Below, one piece after another: positions 33,209 to 41,653 of a stretch of 64,000 nucleotides of DNA. Positions within the stretch are counted from its first letter, which is position 1. Each line of letters opens with the position of its first letter. A program made the translations under genes and the position numbers. Below the pieces are notes generated by a model, which ran no database searches, had not been told where the DNA came from, and worked only from the letters and a program-made list of their open reading frames with translations. This DNA comes from Flavobacterium sp. Root935 (lineage in GTDB: Bacteria > Bacteroidota > Bacteroidia > Flavobacteriales > Flavobacteriaceae), in NCBI RefSeq assembly GCF_001429295.1, contig NZ_LMJL01000012.1, forward strand, positions 1,268,949-1,332,948, in the 5' to 3' direction.

Positions 33209-34396
33209 ATGCAAAAAACTACTTTACTATTTTTTATATTCTTTTTGGCTCTTTCTTCCTGCGGCGTAAAAACGACTCAGGCATTGATAAGCGACGGAAA
33301 TTATGATGGTGCTATTGACCGCGCTGTTGAAGCATTGAGAACTAATAAGGATTCGAAAGGAAAACAAGATTATGTGTATTTACTCGAAGAGGCTTTTGCA
33401 AAAGCGAAAGACCGAGATCTGCGTGATCTGGAAATGCTGTCGAAAGATGCAAATCCTGCCAATGCAGAGCGTATTTATAATACTTATTTACAGCTGAATA
33501 ACCGTCAGGAAAAAATTAGTCCGATTTTGCCTTTGAAATTAATAAAGCAAGGCAGAAATGCGAATTTTGCATTTGACAATTATTCAAACGAAATTGTAAA
33601 CAGCAAAAATGCGCTTTCAAAATATTTGTATGAGAATGCTTCTGCACTTCTAAAATCGAATAACAAAATGGATTTTAGAAAGGCGTATGATGATTTTTCG
33701 TATTTGGAAAGTATTAATCCTGGGTATAAAAATACCAAAAAATTAATGGATGATGCACTTTTTAAAGGAACCGATTTTGTGGATGTTTATGCAAAAAACG
33801 AAACCAATATGGTAATTCCTAAGATGCTTCAGGATGATTTGCTGGATTTTAAAACTTACGGATTAAATGATAAATGGACAGTTTATCATAGTGCAAGACA
33901 AAAAAATGTAAACTATGATTATAGTTTGATTATTAATTTTAGGGATATATATATTTCTCCAGAACAAATTAAAGAAAAAGAATTCAGCAAAGAGAGACAG
34001 ATAAAAGATGGTGTAAAAACGCTTTTGGACAACCGCGGAAGACCTGTAAAAGATAGTTTGGGCAGAGAAATAAAAGTAGATAATTATAAAATTCTTCGTG
34101 CTACAGTTTATGAATTTAGACAATTTAAATCGTGTCAGGTAACGGCAAAAATCGATTATGTGGATTTAAAATCGAATCAGCTGGTGCAAACGTTTCCAAT
34201 AAGCAGCGAATTTGTTTTTGAGAATATTTATTCGAAATATAAAGGGGATCGAAATGCTTGTGAAGACAATTATCAAACTTATTTTGCAAAACGACCAGTT
34301 CCGTTTCCTAATAACGAACAAATGGTTTTTGATACAGGTGAAGACCTGAAAGCTAAGCTAAAAGATATTATTGTTCGCAATAAATTTAGAAGATAA
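33209..34396 (+). CDS. Lipoprotein with TPR-like N-terminal region
   Basis: A 395-residue lipoprotein with lipobox ALSSC (Cys18). The N-terminal portion (SDGNYDGAIDRAVEALRTNKDSKGK) has tetratricopeptide-like helices, repeated around YLYENASALLKSNNKMDFRKAYDDF. The C-terminal half is strand-rich with conserved FRDIYISPEQIKEKEF and ending KLKDIIVRNKFRR. It resembles flavobacterial hypothetical outer-membrane lipoproteins; no function is known. It has a TATATTTA box about 20 bases upstream and a strong terminator after it. Confidence 0.75.
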   Translation: MQKTTLLFFIFFLALSSCGVKTTQALISDGNYDGAIDRAVEALRTNKDSKGKQDYVYLLEEAFAKAKDRDLRDLEMLSKDANPANAERIYNTYLQLNNRQEKISPILPLKLIKQGRNANFAFDNYSNEIVNSKNALSKYLYENASALLKSNNKMDFRKAYDDFSYLESINPGYKNTKKLMDDALFKGTDFVDVYAKNETNMVIPKMLQDDLLDFKTYGLNDKWTVYHSARQKNVNYDYSLIINFRDIYISPEQIKEKEFSKERQIKDGVKTLLDNRGRPVKDSLGREIKVDNYKILRATVYEFRQFKSCQVTAKIDYVDLKSNQLVQTFPISSEFVFENIYSKYKGDRNACEDNYQTYFAKRPVPFPNNEQMVFDTGEDLKAKLKDIIVRNKFRR

Positions 34397-34417
34397 TTAT
34401 CTCATATTAAAATACAT

Positions 34418-34448
34418 AAAAGGCGCTTTTTTAATGCGCCTTTTTTTT
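34418..34448 (+). terminator. Terminator of the TPR-like lipoprotein gene
   Basis: AAAAGGCGC pairs with GCGCCTTTT around a nine-base loop, followed by eight T. Confidence 0.85.
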
Positions 34449-34488
34449 GTTTTCAAAATAAATCAATAAAAAATATTGTTTTTTTTAT

Positions 34489-34531
34489 TACGCAACCAAA
34501 AAGTTGCGTATATTTGCAACTAATTAGTTGC
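34489..34531 (+). promoter_or_regulatory. Paired operators and promoter of the ArsR-type gene
   Basis: Two inverted repeats flank and overlap the -7 box TATATTTG (34509-34516). The first is TACGCAAC (34489-34496) with GTTGCGTA (34503-34510). The second is the perfect 16-base palindrome GCAACTAATTAGTTGC (34516-34531). Both share the half-site GCAAC/GTTGC, so a dimeric regulator bound here would block transcription, as in autoregulated ArsR repressors. Confidence 0.7.
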
Positions 34532-34546
34532 GCAAATATAAAAAAA

Positions 34547-34873
34547 ATGAAACGAGATATTTTTCAGGCTATTGCCGATCCGACACGTAGAGCAATTTTA
34601 GTTTTGATTTCTTCGACTGCATTAACCCCAAATGCTATCGCAGAACAGTTTGAAACTACAAGACAAGCCGTTTCTAAACACATCAAAATATTGAATGAAT
34701 GTGATTTATTGGAAGAAAAAAAATTAGGAAGAGAAATTTACTATCAACTTAAAATAGATAAAATGAAAGAAATAGATCACTGGCTGGAGCAATTCAAAAA
34801 GATTTGGGAACAGCGTTTTGATCAATTGGATCAGGTATTAATGAATTTAAAATCTAAAGAAAATGAAATCTAA
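34547..34873 (+). CDS. ArsR-family regulator (SRPBCC-linked type)
   Basis: A 108-residue winged-helix repressor. The DNA-binding core is DIFQAIADPTRRAILVLI, TPNAIAEQFETTRQAVSKHIKIL and the wing GREIYYQL. The metal-binding cysteine motif of classic ArsR/SmtB is absent, so it probably senses something else. Its end overlaps the next gene (34863) by 11 bases, linking translation to an SRPBCC protein, a frequent combination. A TTG at 34514 lies inside the operator and is rejected. The twin operators upstream suggest self-repression. Confidence 0.9.
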   Translation: MKRDIFQAIADPTRRAILVLISSTALTPNAIAEQFETTRQAVSKHIKILNECDLLEEKKLGREIYYQLKIDKMKEIDHWLEQFKKIWEQRFDQLDQVLMNLKSKENEI

Positions 34874-35363
34874 TCTCTTAATGAATTTTTCTGTAGACAA
34901 GGAAAATAAAACTGTCAATGTAAAACGCAAATTTAATGCGTCATTATCAAACGTTTGGTCTGCTTGGACAGATGCCGCAATTTTAGATTTGTGGTGGGCG
35001 CCGGCTCCATTTAAATCTAAAACAAAGTTTATGGAGTTTAGAGAAGGCGGCAAAAGATTATACGCCATGGTAAGTCCAGAAGGAGAAGAACGCTGGGCAG
35101 TTTTTGAATATACTTCAATTTCTCCTAAAACAAATTTTAAACATTCATCTACTTTCTGCGATGCAGAAGGGGTTCCTAATTCTGATTTAGGCAGTTCTTA
35201 CTGGGACATTAATTTCTCTGAAAATGGTGATTCTACAATTGTGGATATTGCTATTAAGCGCGGCAGTTTAGAAGAATTAGAAAAAATAATTGAAATGGGA
35301 TTCAAAGAAGGCTTTACAAGCGCACTGCAAGGATTAGAAAAAATTCTGGAAGCAAAAAAATAA
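34863..35363 (+). CDS. SRPBCC (AHSA1-like) protein, copy 1
   Basis: A 166-residue START/Bet v1-like domain that binds hydrophobic ligands in a deep cavity. Typical parts are NVKRKFNASLSNVWSAWTDA, the WWAPAPFKSK segment, and the final IIEMGFKEGFTSALQGLEKIL helix. It overlaps the ArsR-type gene by 11 bases and is translated with it. A tandem paralogue follows, with about two thirds of residues shared. The ligand is unknown; such pairs often respond to small organic compounds, which is inference here. Confidence 0.87.
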   Translation: MKSNLLMNFSVDKENKTVNVKRKFNASLSNVWSAWTDAAILDLWWAPAPFKSKTKFMEFREGGKRLYAMVSPEGEERWAVFEYTSISPKTNFKHSSTFCDAEGVPNSDLGSSYWDINFSENGDSTIVDIAIKRGSLEELEKIIEMGFKEGFTSALQGLEKILEAKK

Positions 35364-35409
35364 AATCTTTCTACAAAATAACTATTAATGAATTTAAAAT
35401 CTAAAGAAA

Positions 35410-35910
35410 ATGAAATCGAATCTATTAATGAATTTTACTGTAAATAAGGAAAATAATACCGTAAATGTAAAACGTGAGTTTAATGCCCCGTTGTCAAATG
35501 TATGGTCTGCTTGGACAGAAGCTGCTATTTTAGATCAATGGTGGGCGCCTGCTCCTTGGAAATCGCGCACAAAAAGCATGGATTTTAAAGAAGGCGGAAG
35601 AAGATTATATGCAATGGTTGGTCCCGAAGGTGAAGAACATTGGGCAATTGCAGATTTTACTTCTATTAGTCCAAAAACTAATTTTAAATATAAGGATGCT
35701 TTTAGCGATAGTGAAGGAAATTTGAACACAGATTTTCCACGCTCAAATTGGGATGTGACTTTTTCGGAAGAAGGAGATCATACTTTTGTTGATATAGTAA
35801 TCAAACACGACAAACTTTCTGATTTGGAAGCAATCATTCAAATGGGCTTTAAAGAAGGCTTTACCATTGCAATGGAAGGTTTGGATGAGATTTTTGCTAA
35901 ACAAGTATGA
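35410..35910 (+). CDS. SRPBCC (AHSA1-like) protein, copy 2
   Basis: A second 166-residue SRPBCC protein, the same length as copy 1 and beginning with the same MKSNLLMNF. It has the AHSA1 core (WSAWTEAAILDQWWAPAPWK, EGGRRLYAMVGPEGEEHW). The 27 bases before the start repeat the last codons of the ArsR-type gene, showing that this copy arose by tandem duplication carrying that tail. The proteins have since diverged in the C-terminal half, so the two may bind different ligands. Confidence 0.87.
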   Translation: MKSNLLMNFTVNKENNTVNVKREFNAPLSNVWSAWTEAAILDQWWAPAPWKSRTKSMDFKEGGRRLYAMVGPEGEEHWAIADFTSISPKTNFKYKDAFSDSEGNLNTDFPRSNWDVTFSEEGDHTFVDIVIKHDKLSDLEAIIQMGFKEGFTIAMEGLDEIFAKQV

Positions 35911-36015
35911 GCAATTTTGGTTGTGCAATTATATTTAATCCTGCGTATGCAGGATTTTTTTGTATTTTCGATTTGAAAACATAAACTATCTTGTGACCAC
36001 TTAAACAGACAAATA

Positions 36016-36399
36016 ATGAAATTCTTGAGTTTACTTTTTTTATTCGTTTCAGTTACCGCTTTTTCTCAAAACAGATATGAGCTTTCGGATGAAGGCAAAG
36101 ATAAATTCTATCTTTCAGATTCTATTTCGGATCTTGCTAATGCCGGCAAAATTACGCCTCATCCAATAGTAGTTGTTGATGGAATTCCTCATCGTTATCA
36201 GGATTTAGAAAAAGAAAAACTAGTACTTTCTAAAATTGAAATCAAAAAAATTATTACCCTCGAAAAGCAAGCTGGCTTAAAAATTTATGGAAATTACGGC
36301 GAAGCAGGAGTTATAGTTATAACTACAAATAGAAACAGTTACCATAAGCCGGAACAAGAAATAAGACCAGATCAAATACAGCAACATATTGAAAAATAA
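36016..36399 (+). CDS. Short secreted protein resembling a TonB-receptor plug fragment
   Basis: A 127-residue protein with a signal peptide (MKFLSLLFLFVSVTAFSQ). Its centre, HPIVVVDGIPHRYQDL, followed by IKKIITLEKQAGLKIYGNYGEAGVIVITT, has the order of the plug domain of TonB-dependent receptors (a VDG strand, then iYG-GVI-ITT). No barrel follows, so it is a stand-alone plug-like domain. Function is unknown; a regulatory or decoy role is conceivable. A bidirectional terminator follows. Confidence 0.65.
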   Translation: MKFLSLLFLFVSVTAFSQNRYELSDEGKDKFYLSDSISDLANAGKITPHPIVVVDGIPHRYQDLEKEKLVLSKIEIKKIITLEKQAGLKIYGNYGEAGVIVITTNRNSYHKPEQEIRPDQIQQHIEK

Positions 36400-36446
36400 T
36401 GAACAAATTCAAAGAAGTAAGCAAACTTAAACTAGCATAAATAAAA

Positions 36447-36471
36447 AACCTCGAAAAGTAATTTCGAGGTT
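36447..36471. terminator. Bidirectional terminator
   Basis: A 10-base perfect stem AACCTCGAAA / TTTCGAGGTT with a five-base loop. It lies between the plug-like gene and the convergent minus-strand gene, with an A run before it (T run on the minus strand). Confidence 0.8.
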
Positions 36472-36491
36472 TGAAATTTTAAACAGACAAT

Positions 36492-36887
36492 CTAATCATA
36501 AATTTCAACAATTGGATTCACTTTAATAAACTCTGTTTTATCATTTTTTCTTTTAACTAGATAAACCGTAGAGTTACTAAAAAAGTTTACCAATTCAGAG
36601 TTATTCAATTTGTTCTTTTTGTTTTTATTGTAGTATTTTGAAGTTCTTACAAAATCTTTAAGACACAGCACTTCTTTAGGTTTTAAGTCATTTACAATTT
36701 CGACTCCTTTAAAATAAAATACTTCATCTTCATTTTTGTCTTTTAATAAAAACTTATTTGGGCTAGTTTTGGATTCGACAATGTATGAATCATCTAATTT
36801 AAAAAAAAATGTGCCATTCGATTTTTCTTGAGCATATAAACTGAATCCAAATAAGAATGCCGCATATAAATATATATATTTTTTCAT
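36492..36887 (-). CDS. Secreted protein of unknown function
   Basis: A 131-residue protein with a signal peptide (MKKYIYLYAAFLFGFSLYAQ, cut after about 20). The mature part is lysine- and asparagine-rich, with strands FFFKLDDSYIVE and VYLVKRKNDKTEF. No family is recognised. It shares the terminator at 36447-36471 with the convergent gene. Confidence 0.65.
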   Translation of the reverse strand: MKKYIYLYAAFLFGFSLYAQEKSNGTFFFKLDDSYIVESKTSPNKFLLKDKNEDEVFYFKGVEIVNDLKPKEVLCLKDFVRTSKYYNKNKKNKLNNSELVNFFSNSTVYLVKRKNDKTEFIKVNPIVEIYD

Positions 36888-36955
36888 AACTCGATTTTAA
36901 AAATAGGTAATTGAATTTTGGTACATAATATAAAAGTACAATTATTTTGCACTTT

Positions 36956-37195
36956 TTATGGACAAGAAACTGTTTTACCTAAAATAGGCACTCTACTTGC
37001 TAACGAATTAATCGAAGTTTTTTTGTCTTCAGGCAAATCCGTCCAAGCTTTTACATTACTATCCTTTAAACCTCCCCAAGCCATAGCCTCATAGAAAGCG
37101 TCGCTTGGCTCTTCTCCATAATAATTAGTATAATTGTTATAATCAGCACTTAAAAATCTTAATAAATTAAAAATTACAGAAAACCGTAAATACAT
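36956..37195 (-). pseudogene. Remnant C-terminal fragment
   Basis: The reading frame encodes 79 residues. The last 60 (NNYTNYYGEEP, then AFYEAMAWGGLKDSNVKAW and LASRVPILGKTVSCP) look like a conserved protein C-terminus, whereas the first 18 look like random coding. No promoter or full N-terminal part lies upstream within 110 bases. It resembles the ends of secreted or toxin-type Bacteroidota proteins, but the parent cannot be named. Confidence 0.45.
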
Positions 37196-37282
37196 AAAAT
37201 AAAACTTTCAACTTTATTTTTTTAGTCACCTTTAAACAAATTTACAATCATTTTTTTTCACTAAAAACTAAGTGATAATGCA

Positions 37283-37290
37283 TATATTTG
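37283..37290 (+). promoter_or_regulatory. Promoter -7 box before a truncated gene
   Basis: TATATTTG fits TAnnTTTG and sits 18 bases before the ATG at 37309. It would drive the 55-codon fragment and possibly the acetyltransferase after it. Confidence 0.45.
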
Positions 37291-37308
37291 TAAGTAAAGA
37301 CCAGTAAA

Positions 37309-37476
37309 ATGAACAACATATTTACTAACATCTTAAGCTATTCGATTATTTCAACATTGATTACTTTAATCATTACAAGAATTATTCAGGGAAGGGTTCA
37401 AAGCTTATTTGATAAGAAGCTTGAAAGCGTCAAAAAAGAACATACTTTAGAAATCGCACAATTTCAAGTTCTTTAA
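37309..37476 (+). pseudogene. Truncated membrane/coiled-coil protein fragment
   Basis: From ATG 37309 the frame encodes 55 residues: a single membrane span (about 8-26) and the beginning of a charged helix (DKKLESVKKEHTLEIAQFQ). It then stops at TAA 37474-37476. Proteins with such starts normally continue as long coiled coils, so this looks like a 5' remnant of a larger gene. The gene after it also lacks its own start region. Confidence 0.5.
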
Positions 37477-37505
37477 AAATTGCTAAAGAATTGGTTTGTC
37501 TTCAA

Positions 37506-37934
37506 ATGATTATTCATGAAAAAATTCAACTAAAAATCGACAATGAAATCATCAAACTGACGGATGATTATAAGCACGAATTATTGGATTTGGTCAATTT
37601 AGTGCAGCCTGGGTATTTTAAACCAAAAACAACTTCACTGGGAAATTATTACGGAATCTTTGTTGATCAAAAATTAGTTGCTGTCGCAGGTGAACGAATG
37701 AAAATGAATGATTTTACAGAAGTCAGCGCTATTATCACACATCCCGATTATACTGGAAAAGGATATGCCAAACAATTGACTGCATATGTTGTAAACCAAA
37801 TTTTTACAGAAAACAAAACTCCTTTTTTACATGTTGTTGAGAGTAATATTGGTGCAATCAAATTATATGAAAAACTTGGTTTTGTTACCAGAAGAAAAAT
37901 GAGTTTCTGGAATATTACAAAATACGAAGATTGA
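37506..37934 (+). CDS. N-terminally shortened GNAT acetyltransferase
   Basis: About 142 residues holding the acetyl-CoA-binding core of a GNAT enzyme: YYGIFVDQKLVAVAGER, VSAIITHPDYTGKGYAKQLTAY (the Q/R-x-x-G-x-G/A loop is TGKGYA) and the C-terminal NIGAIKLYEKLGF. Homologues of this subtype that I recall are about 220-230 residues with an extra N-terminal domain, absent here. The frame is open upstream to 37470 and further, without a good start. It may be a functional shortened enzyme or part of a deletion scar. The substrate is unknown. Confidence 0.7.
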   Translation: MIIHEKIQLKIDNEIIKLTDDYKHELLDLVNLVQPGYFKPKTTSLGNYYGIFVDQKLVAVAGERMKMNDFTEVSAIITHPDYTGKGYAKQLTAYVVNQIFTENKTPFLHVVESNIGAIKLYEKLGFVTRRKMSFWNITKYED

Positions 37935-37983
37935 TACTTTAAAAAAATATAGTCCTGATATTATTTATCAGGACTATACTAAC

Positions 37984-39519
37984 TTATCCCAACCACCCTT
38001 CTCGATCTAAACTTCTATATTGAATTGCTTCTGCAATATGCGATGAAACTATATTGGGTGCATTATCTAAATCGGCAATCGTTCTGGAGACTTTTAGAAT
38101 CCTGTCGTAAGCTCGCGCCGAAAGATTTAGTCTTTCCATTGCCGTTTTCAGTAATTCTTTTGAGGGTTCGTCTAAAACGCAGTATTCTCTAATCAATTTA
38201 CTGCTCATTTGTGCGTTGTAATGAACATTTTCAACAGATTCAAATCGCTTGGTTTGTATTTCTCTTGCTGCGGTTACCCGTTTACGAATTTCAACACTGC
38301 TTTCTGCTTTTCTTTCATCTGCCAATTTCTCAAACGGCACTGGAGTAACTTCAATATGAATGTCTATTCTATCTAATAATGGACCAGAAATTTTACTCAT
38401 ATATCGCTGCATTTCGTGTGGTGAAGAAGTATTTGGCACACTAGGATCATTAAAAAATCCACTCGGACTTGGATTCATACTGGCCACAAGCATAAACGAT
38501 GAAGGATAAGTAATGGTAAACTTGGCACGGGAAATCGTAACTTCTCGGTCTTCCAAAGGCTGACGCATTACCTCTAAAACATCTCGTTTAAATTCTGGCA
38601 ATTCATCTAAAAACAATACCCCATTATGTGCCATCGAAATTTCTCCCGGCTGTGGGTAACTGCCGCCGCCAACAAGCGCAGCATTAGAAATCGTATGATG
38701 CGGACTTCGAAACGGACGCTGGTTCATCAATCCAACTTCTTTTAATTTACCTGCAACACTATGAATTTTAGTGGTTTCAAGCGCTTCTCGCAAAGTCATT
38801 GGAGGCAGAATACTCGGAACACGTTTTGCAAGCATTGTTTTTCCTGCACCAGGAGGGCCAATCAAAATAATATTATGTCCGCCGGCTGCCGCAATTTCCA
38901 TACAGCGTTTTATACTTTCCTGTCCGCGAACATCTGAAAAATCAAATTCGGGAAAATCTAAAGTTTTGTAGAATTCAGCACGGGTATCAATAACTGTCGG
39001 CTTTAAAGTTCCTTTACCTGCAAAAAAGTCAATGATTTCTTTTAAGTTCTCTACTCCATAAACATCTAAATCAGATACGATGGCAGCTTCTTTTACATTT
39101 TGAATAGGAAGAAAAAAGCCTTTGTAACCTTCTTCTTTTGCTTTAATGGCAATTGGTAAAGCACCGCGAATAGGTTGCAGACTTCCATCTAACGAAAGTT
39201 CACCCATTATAATATAACGTTCAATTTCGGGAGCTTTTATCTGATCTGAACCCACCAAAATTCCCATAGCGAGTGTTAAATCATACGAAGAACCTTCTTT
39301 TCGAAGATCTGCCGGCGCCATATTGATGGTAATTTTTTTTCCTGGCAAACTGAAGCCATTATTTTTAAGCGCGGCTGCGATTCTATAACTGCTTTCTTTT
39401 ATTGCATTGTCGGGAAGTCCAACTAAATGATAACCAATTCCTTTATCCATATGAACTTCAACAGTAATAGTTGTAGCTTCAACTCCAAAAACAGCACTTC
39501 CGTAAACTTTTGTCAACAT
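37984..39519 (-). CDS. YifB/ComM-type Mg-chelatase-like AAA+ ATPase
   Basis: A 511-residue protein. Residues 1-170 form a Lon-protease-like domain (LVGLPDNAIKESSYRI). Then comes an AAA+ chelatase-type domain with Walker A GPPGAGKT (221-228) and Walker B VLFLDELPEF, and the C-terminal chelatase helical domain with LSARAYDRILKVSRTIADLD. In naturally competent bacteria the relative ComM is a branch-migration helicase acting on incoming single-stranded DNA. The gene is monocistronic. Confidence 0.93.
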   Translation of the reverse strand: MLTKVYGSAVFGVEATTITVEVHMDKGIGYHLVGLPDNAIKESSYRIAAALKNNGFSLPGKKITINMAPADLRKEGSSYDLTLAMGILVGSDQIKAPEIERYIIMGELSLDGSLQPIRGALPIAIKAKEEGYKGFFLPIQNVKEAAIVSDLDVYGVENLKEIIDFFAGKGTLKPTVIDTRAEFYKTLDFPEFDFSDVRGQESIKRCMEIAAAGGHNIILIGPPGAGKTMLAKRVPSILPPMTLREALETTKIHSVAGKLKEVGLMNQRPFRSPHHTISNAALVGGGSYPQPGEISMAHNGVLFLDELPEFKRDVLEVMRQPLEDREVTISRAKFTITYPSSFMLVASMNPSPSGFFNDPSVPNTSSPHEMQRYMSKISGPLLDRIDIHIEVTPVPFEKLADERKAESSVEIRKRVTAAREIQTKRFESVENVHYNAQMSSKLIREYCVLDEPSKELLKTAMERLNLSARAYDRILKVSRTIADLDNAPNIVSSHIAEAIQYRSLDREGWLG

Positions 39520-39628
39520 AAATTAATCTTAAATGAAAAGGTAAAAATATTTAATTATAGACAAAAAATCATTATTTTTGTAAATATTTTATTACTTTTT
39601 ACTAACTCTTTCAAAATTTATTATTTAT

Positions 39629-40327
39629 ATGAATGATCTCGAAAAAATAAAATCCAAACTTGCAAAAAGAGCATCAGGATTTATTACTGGAGGATTTAAG
39701 CCAACAAATTCAAATACAGAAAGTTGGATTGGAAGAGTTTATTTATATCTAGAAAATGAAGAAATTCCTGTCGATAATAACGGTGACTTAATGTTACCTT
39801 TATTTCAATTATGTTTAAATGAATTACCATTCGTCCCTGATATTCTAATAAACACTAAAATAATAACAGTATTCATTTCTAAAAATATTCCAATAGATCT
39901 AACTCCAAATGGAAATCATTGGGTTTTACGAGAATATAAAAATACTAATGAGATAATATTTAAAGATTTAAAAAATGAAAATTCTCACATTAAACCTTTT
40001 CCATTGTCAAATAAATTAATTGAAGAAGATTATCCGGTTTGGGAAGATCCTGAAATTCCAGAAGATATATCAGATAAAATACTTCAACTTGAAGACGAAG
40101 GAGTTATAGATTCTTATTATGAAATAATTGAAAACAATTACGGTCATAAACTTGGGGGATATGCTACTTATTGTCAATCAGGAATATATTTTGGAGATGA
40201 CTACGAATTTGTTTTCCAAATATCTTCTGATGAAAAAGCTAATTTGAATATTGTAGATAATGGTAATATTTATTTAGCAAAAAATAGGAAAACCGAAGAA
40301 TGGATATACTATATTGATTTCTATTAA
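39629..40327 (+). CDS. DUF1963 (YwqG-like) protein
   Basis: A 232-residue protein with the YwqG pattern: an early SWIGRVYL strand, a central LCLNELPFVPD, and the late conserved HKLGGYATYCQSG followed by FQISSDEKANLNIVDNGNIYLA. No catalytic residues are known for the family. It lies between divergent and convergent neighbours and is not part of an operon. Codon usage is AT-rich but not clearly foreign. Confidence 0.72.
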   Translation: MNDLEKIKSKLAKRASGFITGGFKPTNSNTESWIGRVYLYLENEEIPVDNNGDLMLPLFQLCLNELPFVPDILINTKIITVFISKNIPIDLTPNGNHWVLREYKNTNEIIFKDLKNENSHIKPFPLSNKLIEEDYPVWEDPEIPEDISDKILQLEDEGVIDSYYEIIENNYGHKLGGYATYCQSGIYFGDDYEFVFQISSDEKANLNIVDNGNIYLAKNRKTEEWIYYIDFY

Positions 40328-40361
40328 ATTTTTAATGGAATATAATTATACGGAAATCGGA

Positions 40362-41339
40362 TTAAGCAAAACTTAATCCGATTTGATTTTTAATTTCCTC
40401 CACAATCCTACTCAAATCCAAACTATTTTGATGCGACCAAAGTTTACTTTCAATTTGATTGTTTCGAATGCAATTGTGACATTCTATTATTTCGTGTGAA
40501 TATCCTTTTCCTAAAGTTGGCAAAGTAAAAGCAGCTTCTTTTTCGTCATTTATAAATAAAGAATATCCGTCGGCAACAAACCAAGGCGAGTTCAATTCAA
40601 TTCTTCCTTTTGATCCGCTTATAGATGCTTTCATATCAGATTCTGAAACTATCGAAGCATGTAAAACCGATTGAGCCGATTCATATTGCAATAGCATAGA
40701 AGTCTGTAGATCAATATCATTTTTGTGTTTGATGGCTTTTGCAATTATCTCTTTTGGATTTCCTAATAGTATATAAGAGAGGAATAATGGATAAACTCCA
40801 ATATCAAATAAAGCTCCGCCACCCAATTCTTTGTCAAAAAGTCTTTTGTTTTCAGTTTCACTGCCGTGAAAAGCAAAATCGGCTTTTATGTAATTTACAT
40901 CTCCAATTATTCCATTATTTACTTTTTGTAATATCTCTTGAATAGACGGAATAAAACGTGTCCAAAACGCTTCCATAAAAAATCTGTTATTTTTTGTAGA
41001 AGCTTCAATCATTCTCTCTGCATCATTATAAGATAGCGACATTGGTTTTTCGCATATCACATGTTTGCCTTTTTCAAGTGCTTTTATGGATAATTCTGCA
41101 TGCGAGTTATGTGGTGTTGCGATATAGATAATTTCAACTTCACTGTCCTCAAAAAGTAGATCATAAGAATTATACATTCTTAAAGCACCAAATTTTTCTG
41201 CAAATAACTCTGCTTTAGAAATATCTCTTGAAGCAACTGCCGTTAGCTCAGCATCATCTATCAATAATAAATCTGACGCAAACTGGCTTGCAATATTACC
41301 CAGCCCAACTATTCCCCATTTAATTTTTCTATCAGCCAT
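40362..41339 (-). CDS. Gfo/Idh/MocA-family oxidoreductase
   Basis: A 325-residue NAD(P)-dependent sugar or inositol-type dehydrogenase. The Rossmann motif is GIVGLGNIASQFA, and HVICEKPMSL holds the lysine of the EKP motif that helps catalysis. The C-terminal alpha/beta domain begins with GGGALFDIGVYPL, whose histidine-equivalent region is typical. No signal peptide is present, so it is cytoplasmic. The sugar substrate is unknown. A second, exported family member lies at 56208. Confidence 0.88.
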   Translation of the reverse strand: MADRKIKWGIVGLGNIASQFASDLLLIDDAELTAVASRDISKAELFAEKFGALRMYNSYDLLFEDSEVEIIYIATPHNSHAELSIKALEKGKHVICEKPMSLSYNDAERMIEASTKNNRFFMEAFWTRFIPSIQEILQKVNNGIIGDVNYIKADFAFHGSETENKRLFDKELGGGALFDIGVYPLFLSYILLGNPKEIIAKAIKHKNDIDLQTSMLLQYESAQSVLHASIVSESDMKASISGSKGRIELNSPWFVADGYSLFINDEKEAAFTLPTLGKGYSHEIIECHNCIRNNQIESKLWSHQNSLDLSRIVEEIKNQIGLSFA

Positions 41340-41653
41340 TGTATTTTAATCATCAAAATTGTTAAAAAACATTAAAAAACTATTTCGTTTAAAAAACATC
41401 AGACGTTTTTAAACAACAAATATCCAATATATCGTAAAAAGTAACAATCAATTAACCCAAAAATTATTAAAAGTCTTAATAAGACGAAAATAAATGTTGA
41501 TGAATTACAAATTTTAAGTCTGTTTTAACAAATTCATGCAAAATTTACGGGGTCAAATTTTAAATTTAACAAAAATTAAACATTGAACCCTATTTTTTTA
41601 GGGGGTATGAAATCATTTTATACTTTTATAAAAAATTTTAAAACTAAATAACT
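41340..41653. other. Upstream region of the ammonium transporter gene
   Basis: About 310 AT-rich bases between divergent genes. An inverted repeat with near-matching GTTTAAAAAAC / GTTTTTAAAC arms lies at 41387-41414. A small C/G stem (ACCCTA at 41587 with TAGGGGGT ending 41606) forms a possible leader hairpin about 50 bases before amt. A TATACTTTTA stretch near 41630 may be its -7 region. No coding potential. Confidence 0.4.

Noticed and set aside
34514-34546. TTG-initiated extension of the ArsR-type regulator
   Set aside because: The codons fall within the operator and promoter box, and the family begins at MKRDIFQAIADPTRR.
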